Part shown: positions 1 to 9,737 of the stretch, piece by piece | Numbering within the stretch: the stretch's first letter is position 1 | How the letters are laid out: each line of letters begins with the position of its first letter | The notes under the pieces: generated by a model | The model's database searches: none | Told to the model about the DNA's origin: nothing | The model's input: only the letters and a program-made list of their open reading frames with translations | Made by a program: the position numbers and the translations under genes | NCBI RefSeq assembly: GCF_042242105.1 | Contig: NC_092035.1 | Span: forward strand, 8,087,477 to 8,151,476 | DNA: 64,000 nt | Reading direction: 5' to 3' | From: Pempheris klunzingeri | Lineage: Eukaryota; Chordata; Actinopteri; Acropomatiformes; Pempheridae

Positions 1-702
1 CGCAGCATTAGGGGAGGAGATATTAGTGAGTGCCGCCCGACTGGACTGAAGAGATTTACATTCAGGGAGCAGGAGATATTAACGATTGAAGAAATGTTAT
101 TTGTTATTGTTTCCATTGTTTTGATGTGGATTCGAGTCAAGGAGCTGAGTTCCTGTTTGTAAAGTAGTTCAGGTGAACACACACCAGGTAGTTTAGTACA
201 ATTATGCATTCACATTTGTATCATGTCCTAATTTCTATTCTAGTTTTATTTATATTATTTTTATTTCTGTATTGTTAAAATGTTCATGTGTGGAAAATTT
301 CACACTAAAGTTATTTTGCATGGAAGTTATCTGCAGCCTGCATAGTTTTTATTGTGCCACAAAGTTTTTTAGTTGAGGGGAAAATTCTAAATAGTGATCT
401 CACTGTCAAAGCATGTTGGTATGGCACCATCTTATGGAATGATTACACTGAAAACACAAGCCAAATGAAATTATAATCAATATTTCAGAATAGATATGTA
501 TAAATTTGAATTATTCTGAACCAAATCTTATTTTACAACTGCTACCAGTGATTGTTTCCTTGATGAAAACAAGTTACCCCTGGTTGACTTCTAATAAATA
601 AATAAGTAAATATAACAACGAGTCAGTCGTTTGAACGGCTCTTTGAAAGGAACGGCTCCTCAAGATCCGGCTCCCTTCAAAGAGCCATAAATCCCATCTC
701 TA
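1..702. mobile_element. Possible end of a hAT-like element
   Basis: This AT-rich stretch has no open gene. Its right edge (about 610-702) has the repeated 'cggctc' core and the closing 'cccatctctag', which resembles the ends of fish hAT elements (compare a TAGAGATGGGA-type terminus). An inverted relative of the following sequence near 29,400 has the same 'ctcaaatgcaatgatttattttag' context, but a different sequence in place of this block. That is consistent with an insertion ending near 702. The left end is outside the window, so no target duplication can be checked. Confidence 0.35.
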
Positions 703-719
703 GCTCAAATGCAATGATT

Positions 720-960
720 TATTTTAGTGTTACATCAGCGGCGGTTCTGCGCGTGCGCGATTCATGAGCAGGAGTGGAGTGGCTCTCCTCGGTCCTCTCT
801 GCGGCTGCGCGAGGCTGCTGCGAGACCTTTGGGAGGGGGAGGGGGAGGGGCTAACGGTCACACCTGCTGCTAGTTAAGGAAATTAGGAAAGTCGCCTGAT
901 TGGCAGCACAGGAAATGATGTCAGCACACTTCCGCAGCAGCAGATGACTTAAGAGCCTGA
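720..960 (+). promoter_or_regulatory. GC-rich promoter-like block, copy 1
   Basis: This block is GC- and CpG-rich, unlike its AT-rich flanks. It has 'gcgcgtgcgcg' and repeated 'gggaggggga' runs that look like GC boxes. The same block occurs inverted at about 29,030-29,400, again directly upstream of the exon-like ATG block. The recurring arrangement (GC-rich block, then ATG exon with GT donor) suggests a promoter carried by the duplicated unit. No TATA box is evident. Confidence 0.35.
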
Positions 961-1023
961 GCGGATCGTTGGCACGTTTTTTGCTGCTCGTGTTTCTGCA
1001 GCTCGTTTTTCTGCTTCAAAAAC

Positions 1024-1096
1024 ATGTTTGGAGGAGGAGAAGAAAACTACCAGAGGAAAACATCACGAAGACGCTGAGTTGGGTTTGGTTAATGCG
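1024..1096 (+). pseudogene. Exon-like block of uncharacterised family, copy 1
   Basis: The block starts at an ATG (1,024, 'atgtttggaggagg') and ends before a GT. The frame encoding GKHHEDAELGLVNA is readable, but it is out of frame with this ATG, so the copy is broken. Related blocks are at 9,230-9,310 (open from ATG to donor), 14,933-14,991 (ATG lost) and 28,897-28,988 on the minus strand (frameshifted). The GK-H-ED-ELALVNE frame persists in all four. I do not recognise the protein. Confidence 0.4.
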
Positions 1097-1403
1097 GTTA
1101 GTCTGAGGCTGTATGGCCGAATACAAACACAAAGAGAACAAACACATGGTGGTAACAAGCTAGCTAATTAGCCACTTAGCTAACGCTAGCTAACCATGCT
1201 AACAGCCGCTACATTCGGACCTGAGAACGTATTTTCATACCTCCTCGTGTGTAAACGTGTGTTGGTATGACAACGTTCCTTGAATCCTTGAAATCTAATT
1301 GTATTGAAATGTCAGTAATCACCATTAATGTCAAAATATTTTATTTGCCGTTTCAAATAGTTACTGAAGTTTAACAGCAAGTTGCTACATCAGATGTGTG
1401 CAG

Positions 1404-1530
1404 CCTTGTTCAACATGAAGGTGATACAGCTGTAACTTCTGATCACTTATTGATTGATTCTTTTTCCTTTCATGCTTCAGATGGGCTGGTGTTCACTGCT
1501 GAGGAGCAGAGAAAGAGTCTTCCTGCCAGT
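1404..1530 (+). pseudogene. Second exon-like block, copy 1
   Basis: This block matches 10,965-11,092 (plus) and 20,500-20,625 (minus). In those two copies a 44-nt segment lies between a CAG acceptor and a GT donor, and can be read GLVFTAEELRKSLQ (EPRKSLQ in the minus copy). Here the 'cttcag' is followed by 'atgggctgg' and the 3' part is altered, so the frame is lost. Possible exon of the same unknown gene as the 1,024 block; non-coding origin is not excluded. Confidence 0.3.
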
Positions 1531-1969
1531 ATGTGTTGGGAAAGAAGCACAATGGTTAGTAACTTTAATTAAAAAACTTAAATCATTGATTTCTACTATT
1601 TGATATATTATAAATTATTGTTGGAGCTAGCTTGTGATTCTATGACCTGATTAACATCTTTCACTTTTAAAGTGTCTGGAGGTTCATTTGTGTTTGTTTT
1701 TTTTCAGATGGTTTTCCCAAACGAAGATAAAAACCCCTGAAGATCTTCTATCTCCAGTGTTTCCCAAAGTTGGAGTAAGATTTTATGCAGCCATTTTGCT
1801 CATTATGCACTTTTAAAAAATTAAAGCGTTTCAAACTCAAACAATGTTTCTTTTGGCTTTGTATTTTCTACTTGTTTCTAAAGTGGTCTTATGTTTACAC
1901 ATACAATTTCACATTACACTCAATCCAGCACTAGTAAAACACAGGATTCTGCTCCAAAATAAAATGGCC

Positions 1970-2065
1970 AGCTGTGGCTCATCCTTCCATCAGGAGGTCG
2001 GGGTTCCAGCTCCATGGGTCAGTGTGTGAATGAGGTCATGGAAAGGTGCTATATAAATGCTGACC
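1970..2065 (+). repeat. SINE-tail-like fragment
   Basis: The sequence 'gtcatggaaaggtgctatataaatgctgaccata' resembles the body and 3' end of a common fish SINE ('gcgctatataaatgca...ccatttacc'). The parallel fragment in copy 2 lies at about 11,880-11,945, so it predates the duplication. Confidence 0.35.
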
Positions 2066-2179
2066 ATAGGTGGATCCACAGCTTTGCCTTTTCAGTGTAG
2101 TTAAACCAAAGCAAAAAAAAAAAAAAAAAAACTCAATAGAAAACAGGAAACAAGATTTAGACTTTTTTTTTTTTTAAAA

Positions 2180-3590
2180 TACAAGACACAGTGAAGGTGC
2201 TGCTTGGCTCACTGGACATCCAGCAGGAAAATGGAGGCAGATCCTGTCAGAGGAAGACTGAAGAGGAGCTGCTGGTCTACTTTTACCTCAAAGTAGTTTC
2301 TGACAACTAGTAACTTGCAGCAGCAAAAAAGTAAACACAACAACTTGCACTTCATTTTACATGTCTTTATTTAGAAATCAGTGCTGTTTGGATCCACGGT
2401 TGATTCAGGTTCTCCTGGTGCATCCTGGGAACACACAAAAAAAAACAAGTTTTTTCTTTTGCCGATACATGAAGATGCTGCAGAGGAGTCATGTTGAATG
2501 CATTAATACTTACTACAGTCTGCTACTTTTCCACAGGACCTTCTGTTTGGATCCACAGCTGACTCAGGTTCTCCTGCTGCATCCTGGAAGACACAAAAAC
2601 ACCATTACTTTGATCAAAGAGTGACCAGACAGAAGGTTAAACTTGTTCTCTTCATTTTAAATAAAGTTTAACGTGACAACATCCTGTGTTCAGATTTACT
2701 GATTCCTCATCTCTTCCCACCAGACACCTGGAAACTTTTAGATTCTACCTTTACAAACTAGCACCAATAGAGAGAATTATCTACTGCAAGAATTTACAAA
2801 TCTTCAATGTTTGTGCTCCAATTCCAACATTTAGTGCCATTAACATTAACTGTTAGTGTGTTTTCTACCTGGAAACAAGTAGTTCAGGAAGAAATCAGTT
2901 TGATGTGGGAGAAAATAAAAGCTCACATTTCCTGTCTAAACACATTAATGTGATGTTCTAGGTAAAGTTGAGCGTTTTTACCACAAGCTGTTCCTGTCAC
3001 AGGTTCTTCAGCCCAGACTCAGGACACGCCACCTGCAACGGAAGAGATTTTCACAATAAAACTACAGCTCTTTACCAAAGTAAAAAGGAAATAAATGACA
3101 TTATAGATTAAGTTCACCTGCAAACACAGGCGAAATGTGATGAAGCTGCACCTGATCTCAGCCACAATAAACCACCAATTTGATGCTTAGCTTTTGGTCT
3201 CTAAATGAATTTAATCCGTTCCAAACAGGCCACATGCTAATGCTACATGCTAACACTAGCCAGCATGTTAGCCACTGATTAGCCACAAGGTGAAACTGAT
3301 CAGTGATTATTGACCCTGCAGTCCGGTCATTAGCAGCAAACTCACTGCAGATGCTCACCAATTAAACAGGACTATAATGAACGTGACACTGAGCCTGAGC
3401 TGTAACTCTCCTGCTGCTGCAGCTGCTGAGTTACAGAAAACAGCTGAGAGGCCTGACGAGGAACTTCTAGATGTTCTAGTGCAAACACAGAACATTAGAA
3501 CCATCAGTGTTTATTACAACAGTAATCTGGTACTTTGGTTCTCAAACAGGTTCATCGGCCACAATGAAACCACCAATATAGAAAAATGTA
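2180..3590 (-). pseudogene. Minus-strand exon blocks of uncharacterised gene, copy 1
   Basis: Read on the minus strand, these are decayed versions of the exon chain better preserved at 15,207-16,457 (plus). The block at about 3,000-3,050 has an acceptor and VACPESGLKNL, then a TGA where copy 3 has CGA. Two tandem versions of a 'DAxGEPESxVDPN' exon lie at about 2,525-2,600 and 2,380-2,430. The last block (about 2,200-2,260) reads DLPPFSCWMSSEPSS. The block near 3,400-3,590 has stops. The chain opposes the plus-strand exon block at 1,024, so in copies 1 and 2 the parts are inverted relative to copy 3. Confidence 0.4.
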
Positions 3591-3671
3591 TCAGCTGTGC
3601 ACCTTAGCATGGTTAGCTAATTAGCTAGCTACTGAACACCCATTTGTTTGCATACCAAAACCAACTCCGCG

Positions 3672-3777
3672 ATGTTTTCTTCCTCTGGACCTCCGAAGGA
3701 CTGCATGAAGCACAAAACGAGCCCAAGCAAAGCGTCCGGGTGTTTGCAGCAGAAGGAGAAGAGCCGACTGGCGCCGG
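3672..3777 (+). pseudogene. Plus-strand exon-like block with GTGAGT donor
   Basis: An ATG at 3,672 opens 106 nt without a stop, ending at a good GTGAGT donor (3,778). The peptide begins MFSSSGPPKDCMKHK and is Ser/Lys-rich. It is repeated with two changes in copy 2 (13,515-13,620) and inverted around 14,740-14,930. It starts about 80 bp from the minus-strand exon block, so the spacer could be a bidirectional promoter. It precedes the nfkbiz-like exon, but I cannot show that it belongs to that gene. Confidence 0.35.
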
Positions 3778-4662
3778 GTGAGTCAAACCTTCAGACTTTT
3801 ATAGTGATGGACACACCATGCGGCAAATCACGTGGGAGGACACATTAGGATCATACCATTATGTAGTAGGGGAGACGCTCTGAAGACAGGAAGTGAGGTG
3901 GTACAGTCCAGGTACAGAGGACATAGTGATGGCTGATCGAGGCTTTGTTGAAGTTCGACACTTAATTGAAAAATGGTTAATTACTCGAGGCTTCAATGAC
4001 ACCGCGCTCCAGTAGGACATCTAGTGGTCAATAAGATGAAGTGCACTGGAGACGTGTCATTTCTTGGTTCATGGACTGTTTGGGCTTTGATTCTCCATCC
4101 TCATTCCTGTTCACTACACTACATGGCTGTATGGTTTCAAGCTGACACAATGAAATAGAAAATAAGCATGAACTCATGTTGTTGTCTTGATTGACACGTC
4201 TGGTTGCAGGAATGAATGAATGAATGTCTTGTCACTGCAACGGGTTTAATGAAATTGAAAAGTAGTGGGCTGTAGCTGTATACCTGACATCAAGTCTGAA
4301 TAGCCCATAGCTGAAAAGATGTAGAATAGTGGGCGTTCAGTAGGCTAGCTGGCAAATGTGATCTCATTTCAAATGTTTAATTAGTTTCAGTAAAGTGGGG
4401 GTGCTTGTGTAACTGTTTCTGAGTTTTCCTGAAGAGAGAGTCCTCGTCTGCTGCCCCCTTTGTGCCAGTAAACTCCAACACCACAAATCTGCTCCCCCCT
4501 GCAGGAGAACTGCAGCACCCAGCTGTGCAGGGACAAGTGGCTCCGACCGCCGGGGTCAAAGTCACTCTGTTTCACCGGCAAATACAGCAAGAGGTGAAGA
4601 GAGTCGGAGGAGTTTCCCCTGAGCTGCTGACCACGCAAGATGGAGATGGTGACACGTATGTA

Positions 4663-5222
4663 CAGGTAGGTGCATCTCAAAACATTCAATTCAAAAAGTG
4701 AAACTCATATACTATACAAGACCAAAGTCAACGCAGCCGTCTACCAGCACATTTTAGAGCACTTCATGCTTCCATCGGCTGACCAGCTCGACGGAGATGC
4801 CGAGTTTCTTTGGCAGCAGGACTTGGCACCTGCCCACACTGCCAAAACTACCAAAACCTGGTTTATTGAGCACGGCATTACTGTGATCGATTGGCCAGCA
4901 AACTCCCCCGACCTGAACCCCATAGAGAATCTATGGGGTGAGAGAATAGAGACCCCAGACCCAACAATGCAGACGAGCTGAAGGCCGCTCTCAAAGCAAC
5001 CTGGGCTTTTTTTCAGTCGGTTTTATGTAATATTCTAATCCTGACTTTGGGGTTTTCATGAGCTGTAAGCCACAATCATCACAATTACAACAAATAATAA
5101 TAAAAATAATATTTCATTTTGTGTGGAATGAATCTATATAGTATATGAGTTTCACTTTTTGAATTGAATTACAGAAATGAATGAACTTTTTCACGATATT
5201 CTAATTTTTTTAGATGCACCTG
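4663..5222 (+). mobile_element. Internally deleted Tc1/mariner element (560 bp)
   Basis: The ends are inverted repeats (caggtaggtgcatct... and ...agatgcacctg), flanked by TA at 4,661-4,662 and 5,223-5,224. The second TIR motif, 'aattcaaaaagtgaaactcatata', is present near both ends. Inside lies part of a Tc1 transposase: FLWQQDLAPAHTA (second catalytic Asp region) and [11 protein letters not shown] (catalytic Glu region). The N-terminal part and first Asp are deleted, so it is non-autonomous. The inverted nfkbiz-like copy near 34,290 has 'gtatgtattag' uninterrupted, which is the empty site. Confidence 0.85.
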
Positions 5223-5225
5223 TAT

Positions 5226-5996
5226 TAGAACAGAATAGAATAGAATAGAATGTCTTTATCGTCGTTTATAGAGGTACAACGAAATTGAAAGTGCAATCCA
5301 CTTTAAGTGCCATAAAAAAGTATAAAGTATATAAAAGAAGTACCCTGAATGACAATAATATCTAAAAAAGCACAAAGTGCAGAGTATAAAACAAATAAAA
5401 AACATCTTCATATAAATAACATCCAGCAGCATCACACTTCTATTTAATGTCCGGCAGTGTTTAGTACAGTTATGGCTCTTGGGTAGAAGCTGTTTTTAAT
5501 CTGTTCGTACTTCAGTGTCCGAAAACGTCTACCAGAGGGCAAAAGTTGGAACAGTGAAAAGCCGGGGTGGGTCGCATCCCAGCCGATCTTCCGCGCCTTC
5601 CTCGGACAGCGGGAGCTGTAGACTTCCTCCAGGGAAGGTAGAGGGCAGCCGGTGATCTTCTGGGACATGGCGATGACCCGTTGGAGCGCCTTCCTGTTTG
5701 CTGCCGGCAGCTGGAAAACCACACGCAGATGCAGTACGACGGGATGCTTTCTATGGAGCATCGGTAAAAAGACACCAGCAGTTTGTGGGAGAGATGGTTG
5801 TTCCTGAGAATCCTCAGAAAATAGAGTCTCCGCTGTACCTTTTTAATGACGGCTCTGGTGTTGGCGCTCCAGGTCAAGTCATCCTCAATGTGCACGCCCA
5901 AGAACCGGTGGTTGGAGACCCTCGGCACACAATCCCCACCAATCAACAGGGGCTGGATGTCTGTTTTCCTCCTCCTGAAATCTAAGACGAGCAGTG
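5226..5996 (-). mobile_element. 5'-truncated LINE fragment (C-terminal ORF2)
   Basis: On the minus strand this encodes the end of a fish non-LTR retrotransposon ORF2: VLDFRRRKTDIQPLLI, then RFLGVHIEDDLTWSANT and KKVQRRLYFLRILR. These are typical of the region after the reverse transcriptase domain. A frameshift splits the last ~100 codons. The 3' end lies at the (AGAAT)n-like tail near 5,226-5,250. It is inserted just right of the Tc1-like element and is absent from the 34-kb copy. Confidence 0.75.
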
Positions 5997-6330
5997 GACA
6001 AAGTCGCCAGTTTAAACCAGTCATTCCTGGCAGGGTATTAAAGACTGAACACTAGTTAGCAAGCAAAGAGGTTGACATGGGCAACTAAAAGTGGCTGACG
6101 TAGTCCAACACCGAAACAGCTCACAGTCATGGATAAACAGTCTGAAGTCATTTGCATGTGGATGTAATCTAACTGTGTCGTTTCTTCTCAAACTGCCAGA
6201 TTTGTCCACAGAGCCGTGGCTCAGGGCAGACGGGCTCTGGCTCGTGCGCTCGCTGCCCTCTGGGGCCGCTCTCCTTTGCAAGTGTGTGCTGAGAAAGGCC
6301 ACTACCTCAGTCTGCAGGTGAGGGTCCACT

Positions 6331-6640
6331 GTGAGAGCTTCATCACAAGTCTGGAGGCGACACCGGAGTTAGTTTGAGCCTAGAGCTTAGAGAAAAGGAG
6401 GGTCAGTGGTCACTCCCAGTGCTGCTTGCCCCTGACTGTCCCATCATAGACTTGGTGTATGACAATGACCAATTTTTGTCCGTTTTTATAATTCAGGAGC
6501 ACAAAGTGTTGTGGTAACAGCACCTGTGGCACAAGGAGCTCCATTAGACCTCCTATAATAAATCTGTAGGTAGTAAAATCCAAAGTGGAAAGTAAAGAGA
6601 TAATATAAAGAGAGAACAGATGAAAAGACAAAACAGTGAA
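6331..6640. other. No gene seen
   Basis: Between the nfkbiz-like exon B donor and the LINE start I see only unassigned sequence with short random open frames. It may be the remainder of the nfkbiz-like intron. Confidence 0.4.
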
Positions 6641-6847
6641 AAAGAGAACACGAGTGGAGGAACAGTGATAAATAGTGCAAGGCCAACTACAGGAGGAAAA
6701 TGGAAGATCATCTTCAGCGGAGCAACACGAGGGAGGTCTGGAGAGGTCTCAAATCCATGTCAGGGCAGGAGATAAGCAGTAGGAGAGACCCTGAACCTGG
6801 AGACAGAGACTGGGCCAACAAGCTAAATCTGTTTTTCAACAGATTTG

Positions 6848-7075
6848 ATAATGGGCCCCCCCCCCTCCCCCCTCCCCCTCCCTCCCCAGCCTGAGCACAG
6901 ACCAGCCTACCCCCAGCTCCTCACCACCACCATCCCCGGGGCCCTCACCCTCCCCCTCACTTCCACAACCACCTCTGGTCCTCTCACCTCCACCCCCCCA
7001 CCCCCCACCACCTCATTGGCAGCTCTCCCCCTCCCCTCCCCCTCCCCCTTCTCCCCCTCCTCTCTTCACACCAAC
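6848..7075 (+). repeat. C/CT-rich low-complexity tract in LINE ORF2
   Basis: This is about 230 bp of C- and CT-rich sequence ('ccccccccctcccccctcccc', 'cccctcccctccccctcccc') encoding mostly Pro/Ser/Thr in any frame. The ORF2 reading frame is different on the two sides (6,700-6,894 versus 7,086 onward), so slippage here probably broke the ORF. Confidence 0.8.
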
Positions 7076-7085
7076 TGTTGATCAG

Positions 7086-8495
7086 GTGAGAAGTCAACTG
7101 AAGAAGATCAAAGCCAGGAAAGCCACGGGCCCTGATGGCATCAGCTCCAGACTCCTCAGGGACTGTGCAGACCAGCTCTGTCAGGTGGTCTGCTACATCT
7201 TCAACCTGAGCCTGAGTCTGGAAAAAGTTCCTGCCATGTGGAAGACTTCTTGTGTGGTTCCAGTTCCTAAGACCTCGCGCCCCAAGGAGCCCAACCACTT
7301 CAGACCCGTGGCCTGAACCTCTCACCTGATGAAGGCACTTGAGAGGATCGTCCTAACCCATCTCCGCCCCCTGGTGAGCCCACACATGGATCCCCTGCAG
7401 TTTGCATATCAGCCTGGAATTGGGGTGGATGACGCTGTCATCTACCTGCTGCAGAGATCCCTGTCTCACCTGGAGGGCAGTGGAAGCACTGTGAGGATCA
7501 CTTTCTTTGATTTCTCCAGTGCCTTCAACACAATCCTACCTCCACTGCTCAGGGTGAAGATGGAGAGAGCGGGAGTCAGTGACCAGCTGGCTGCATGGGT
7601 CACTGACTACCTCACGGACAGACCCCAGTATGTGAGACTGCAGGACAGTGTGTCTGATGTGGTGGTTTGCAGCACAGGGGCCCCCCAGGGAACGGTACTG
7701 TCACCTTTCCTCTTCACCCTGTACACATCAGACTTCAGGTACGCTACAGACAGTTGTCACCTCCAGAAGTTCTCTGATGACACTGCCATCGTGGGGTGTG
7801 TGTCAGAGGGGAACGACTGTGAATACAGGACGGTCATCACGGACTTTGTCGGCTGGTGTGGACGAAACAACCTCCTAGTCAACGCCAGCAAGACGAAAGA
7901 CTTCCACAAGAAACCCTCCATCACTGCACCAGTGAGCATCCAGGGACTTGGCATCGAGAGAGTGAGGACATACAAGTACCTGGGTGTTCACCTTAACAAT
8001 AAACTGGACTGGAAAGACAACACTGACTCTCTCTACAAGAAGGGTCAGAGTCGACTATACCTGCTGAGGAGGCTAGGATCCTTTGGAGTGAGCAGACCAC
8101 TCCTGAGGACCTTCTTCGAGACTGTGGTGGCATCTGTGGTCTCATATGCAGTGGTGTGTTGGGGAGGGGCGTGCTCTGAGCGGGACAAGAACAGGCTCAA
8201 CAGACTAATTAAGAGAGCCGGCTCGGTCTGTGGCTGCCCCCTGGACCCCATAGAGGTGGTGGGAGAGAGGAAGACCTTGTCCAAACTGTCCTCCATCTTG
8301 GACAACACCTCCCACCCTCTGCATCAGACTGTGGGGGCCTTAAGCAGCTCCTTCAGTCACAGACTGATACACCCCAGGTGTAAGAAGGAGCGCTTCCGCA
8401 GGTCCTTCATCCCGACTGCAGTCAGACTGTACATGCTGCATTATAGTCTGCTGCACCAACCACCACCACCACCTGTGCACTTTACTATAACATAA
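7086..8495 (+). pseudogene. LINE reverse transcriptase (ORF2), interrupted
   Basis: The pre-RT region KARKATGPDGISSRLLRDC leads to HFRPVA and a TGA at 7,314-7,316. The same frame resumes SHLMKALERIVLTHL and stays open to 8,495. RT motifs: motif A FFDFSSAFNTI, motif B STGAPQGTVLSPFLFTLY, catalytic motif C HLQKFSDDTAIVG (FSDD in place of YxDD). The C-terminal part has YKYLGVHLNNKLDW, GQSRLYLLRRL and a terminal HPRCKKERFRRSFIPTAVRLY-like block common in this LINE group. RT residues look intact. The in-frame stop and missing N-terminus make it non-functional. Confidence 0.85.
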
Positions 8496-8595
8496 ACTGT
8501 ACAATAATTCTCACCCCACTTCACTTCACCCTGTTGTTGTTTGTCTCTGTAATTACATTTCTTTGTGTACATAGGTTTTTACCACTGTATATATT

Positions 8596-8755
8596 ATATT
8601 ATATTCTGCTATTTAATTTTTCTAATTCTATTATATTCTGCTATATAATTTTTCTAATTCTATTATATTCTGCTATTTAATTTTTCTAATTCTATTATAT
8701 TCTGCTATTTAATTTTTCTAATTCTATTATATTCTGCTATTTAATTTTTCTGTCC
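8596..8755 (+). repeat. 32-bp minisatellite in LINE 3' end
   Basis: About five head-to-tail copies of a 32-bp unit containing 'ttatattctgctatttaat'. One copy has 'ctatataat' instead. It lies immediately before the conserved LINE 3' end. Confidence 0.85.
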
Positions 8756-8919
8756 CTTTGAGCTGCTGTAACAGCAAAGTTTCCCCACTGAGGGATCAAT
8801 AAATAAATATCTATCTATCTATCTATAGTTCCTCCTACAGGACACAAGGGGGCGCTGTGTCTTCAAAAATGCAAAACACGTGAAGCCAAACTTGTACCTG
8901 CTCCGTGGGATGAACTCGG

Positions 8920-9032
8920 CTGAGGGTCCGCGGTAGAGCGGGTCGTCCCCCCCCCCCCCCCCTCATGTAAAAGCGCTTTGAGTAGTTGAAGTAACTAGAA
9001 AGGCGCGAGACAAATACAGACCATTTACCATT
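8920..9032 (+). mobile_element. tRNA-derived SINE, internally deleted, with poly-C
   Basis: A tRNA-like head piece (gcggtagagcgggtcgtcc) is joined through a run of about 16 C (8,947-8,962) to the characteristic tail 'aaaagcgctttgagtagttgaag...accatttaccattt' of an abundant fish SINE. The box B region is missing, so it is a deletion derivative. Confidence 0.6.
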
Positions 9033-9229
9033 TAACTCCCTGAAATAAATGTGTTCCATTTTGCTGTGGATGATTAACACCCGTAGTTTCTACATCGACT
9101 GAGCTGCTGCTAAACTTTCCTGCTGCTAAACTTTCCTGCTGCGACGGTGCTCGTGTTGAGGAAATGACGTCATGAGCAGGTGACGTTGAACCTGAGCGGA
9201 TCGTTGGAGTGTTTTTCTGCTCGAAAAAG

Positions 9230-9310
9230 ATGTTTGGAGGACGAAAGGAAAGGTGGAGAAGGACTCGAGGAAAACACCACGAAGACGCGGAGCTGGCTTT
9301 GGTTAATGAG
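9230..9310 (+). pseudogene. Exon-like block of uncharacterised family, copy 2 (open)
   Basis: This is the best preserved version: ATG at 9,230, 27 codons without a stop (MFGGRKERWRRTRGKHH, then EDAELALVNE), then a GTCAGT donor at 9,311. The peptide is strongly basic followed by an acidic stretch. No family was recognised. A 1-kb LINE lies in the following intron-like sequence. Confidence 0.45.
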
Positions 9311-9737
9311 GTCAGTCTGAGGCTGAGTGGCCGCACGGACAGACACATACACAACACACAGCTAGCTATTTAGCTAACGCTAGCTAACCATGCTAACAGC
9401 TGCCACATTTTACTGCTTTCTGAGGCGGATAAACAAATCAGCCAGCGGCCAAGTTCACCAGACTGATGACTAAATGTAGCTTATTATGAGAAGGAACGTG
9501 TTTTATTTTCACACCGTTACTATCAGAGGAAATCAGCACCGCCTATTGATTAGCTTCGCTACAGTGACAGACAATCAACACCAGGAAAGAAAAGCCAGCA
9601 ACAGACACTAAACACTAAACTCACTATGATTTCAAGTTTGTAACTCGGTGGATGATGTTCATTTAAATAACCAAGCTGCTTGCGGTTAAATAGCAGCAGT
9701 GTTTCTAGTTTTGGCTACAACTGTCCAGTCTGGCTGT

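Larger units (their letters stand above)
4462..6317 (+). pseudogene. nfkbiz-like (IkB-zeta) two-exon fragment, copy 1
   Basis: IkB-zeta is a nuclear ankyrin-repeat IkB protein that co-regulates NF-kB targets. Exon A (to 4,655) encodes LFHRQIQQEVKRV, then SPELLTTQDGDGD and a split Thr codon at GACAC|GTATGT. Exon B (6,200-6,317) completes it as TFVHRAVAQGRRAL. This matches the junction of IkB-zeta into its first ankyrin repeat (vertebrate form ...DGDTFLHIAVAQGRRAL...). Exon B then jumps in frame to WGRSPLQVCAEKGH, a motif of a later ankyrin repeat, so roughly one and a half repeats are missing. It ends in phase 0 at GTGAGG. The intron (4,656-6,199) holds a Tc1-like element and a LINE piece. No upstream or downstream nfkbiz exons are recognisable, so I call it a fragment. 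Confidence 0.7.
704..6330 (+). repeat. Multi-copy composite unit, copy 1
   Basis: This is the first copy of a large duplicated unit. In order it contains a GC-rich promoter-like block (720-960), an exon-like block with a GT donor (1,024-1,096), a second exon-like block (about 1,404-1,530), blocks that read as exons on the minus strand (about 2,180-3,590), a plus-strand exon-like block (3,672-3,777) and nfkbiz-like exons (4,462-6,317). From 3,001 to 4,680 it matches copy 2 at a constant offset of 9,843 with about a dozen substitutions and no indel. Copy 1 lacks the SINE that copies 2 and 3 share. It carries a Tc1-like element and a LINE fragment in the nfkbiz-like intron. Confidence 0.75.
6640..8830 (+). 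mobile_element. LINE of the L2/CR1/Rex1 group, 5'-truncated
   Basis: The element starts in the linker between endonuclease and reverse transcriptase (HLQRSNTREVWRGLKSMSG at about 6,705), runs through the reverse transcriptase and ends with an AT-rich minisatellite. The 3' end is 'ccccactgagggatcaataaataaa' followed by a short (TATC)n tail, as usual for fish L2/Rex1-type LINEs. The endonuclease domain is missing. Frames change in the pyrimidine-rich tract (6,848-7,075) and there is a stop at 7,314, so it is dead. Confidence 0.85.
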
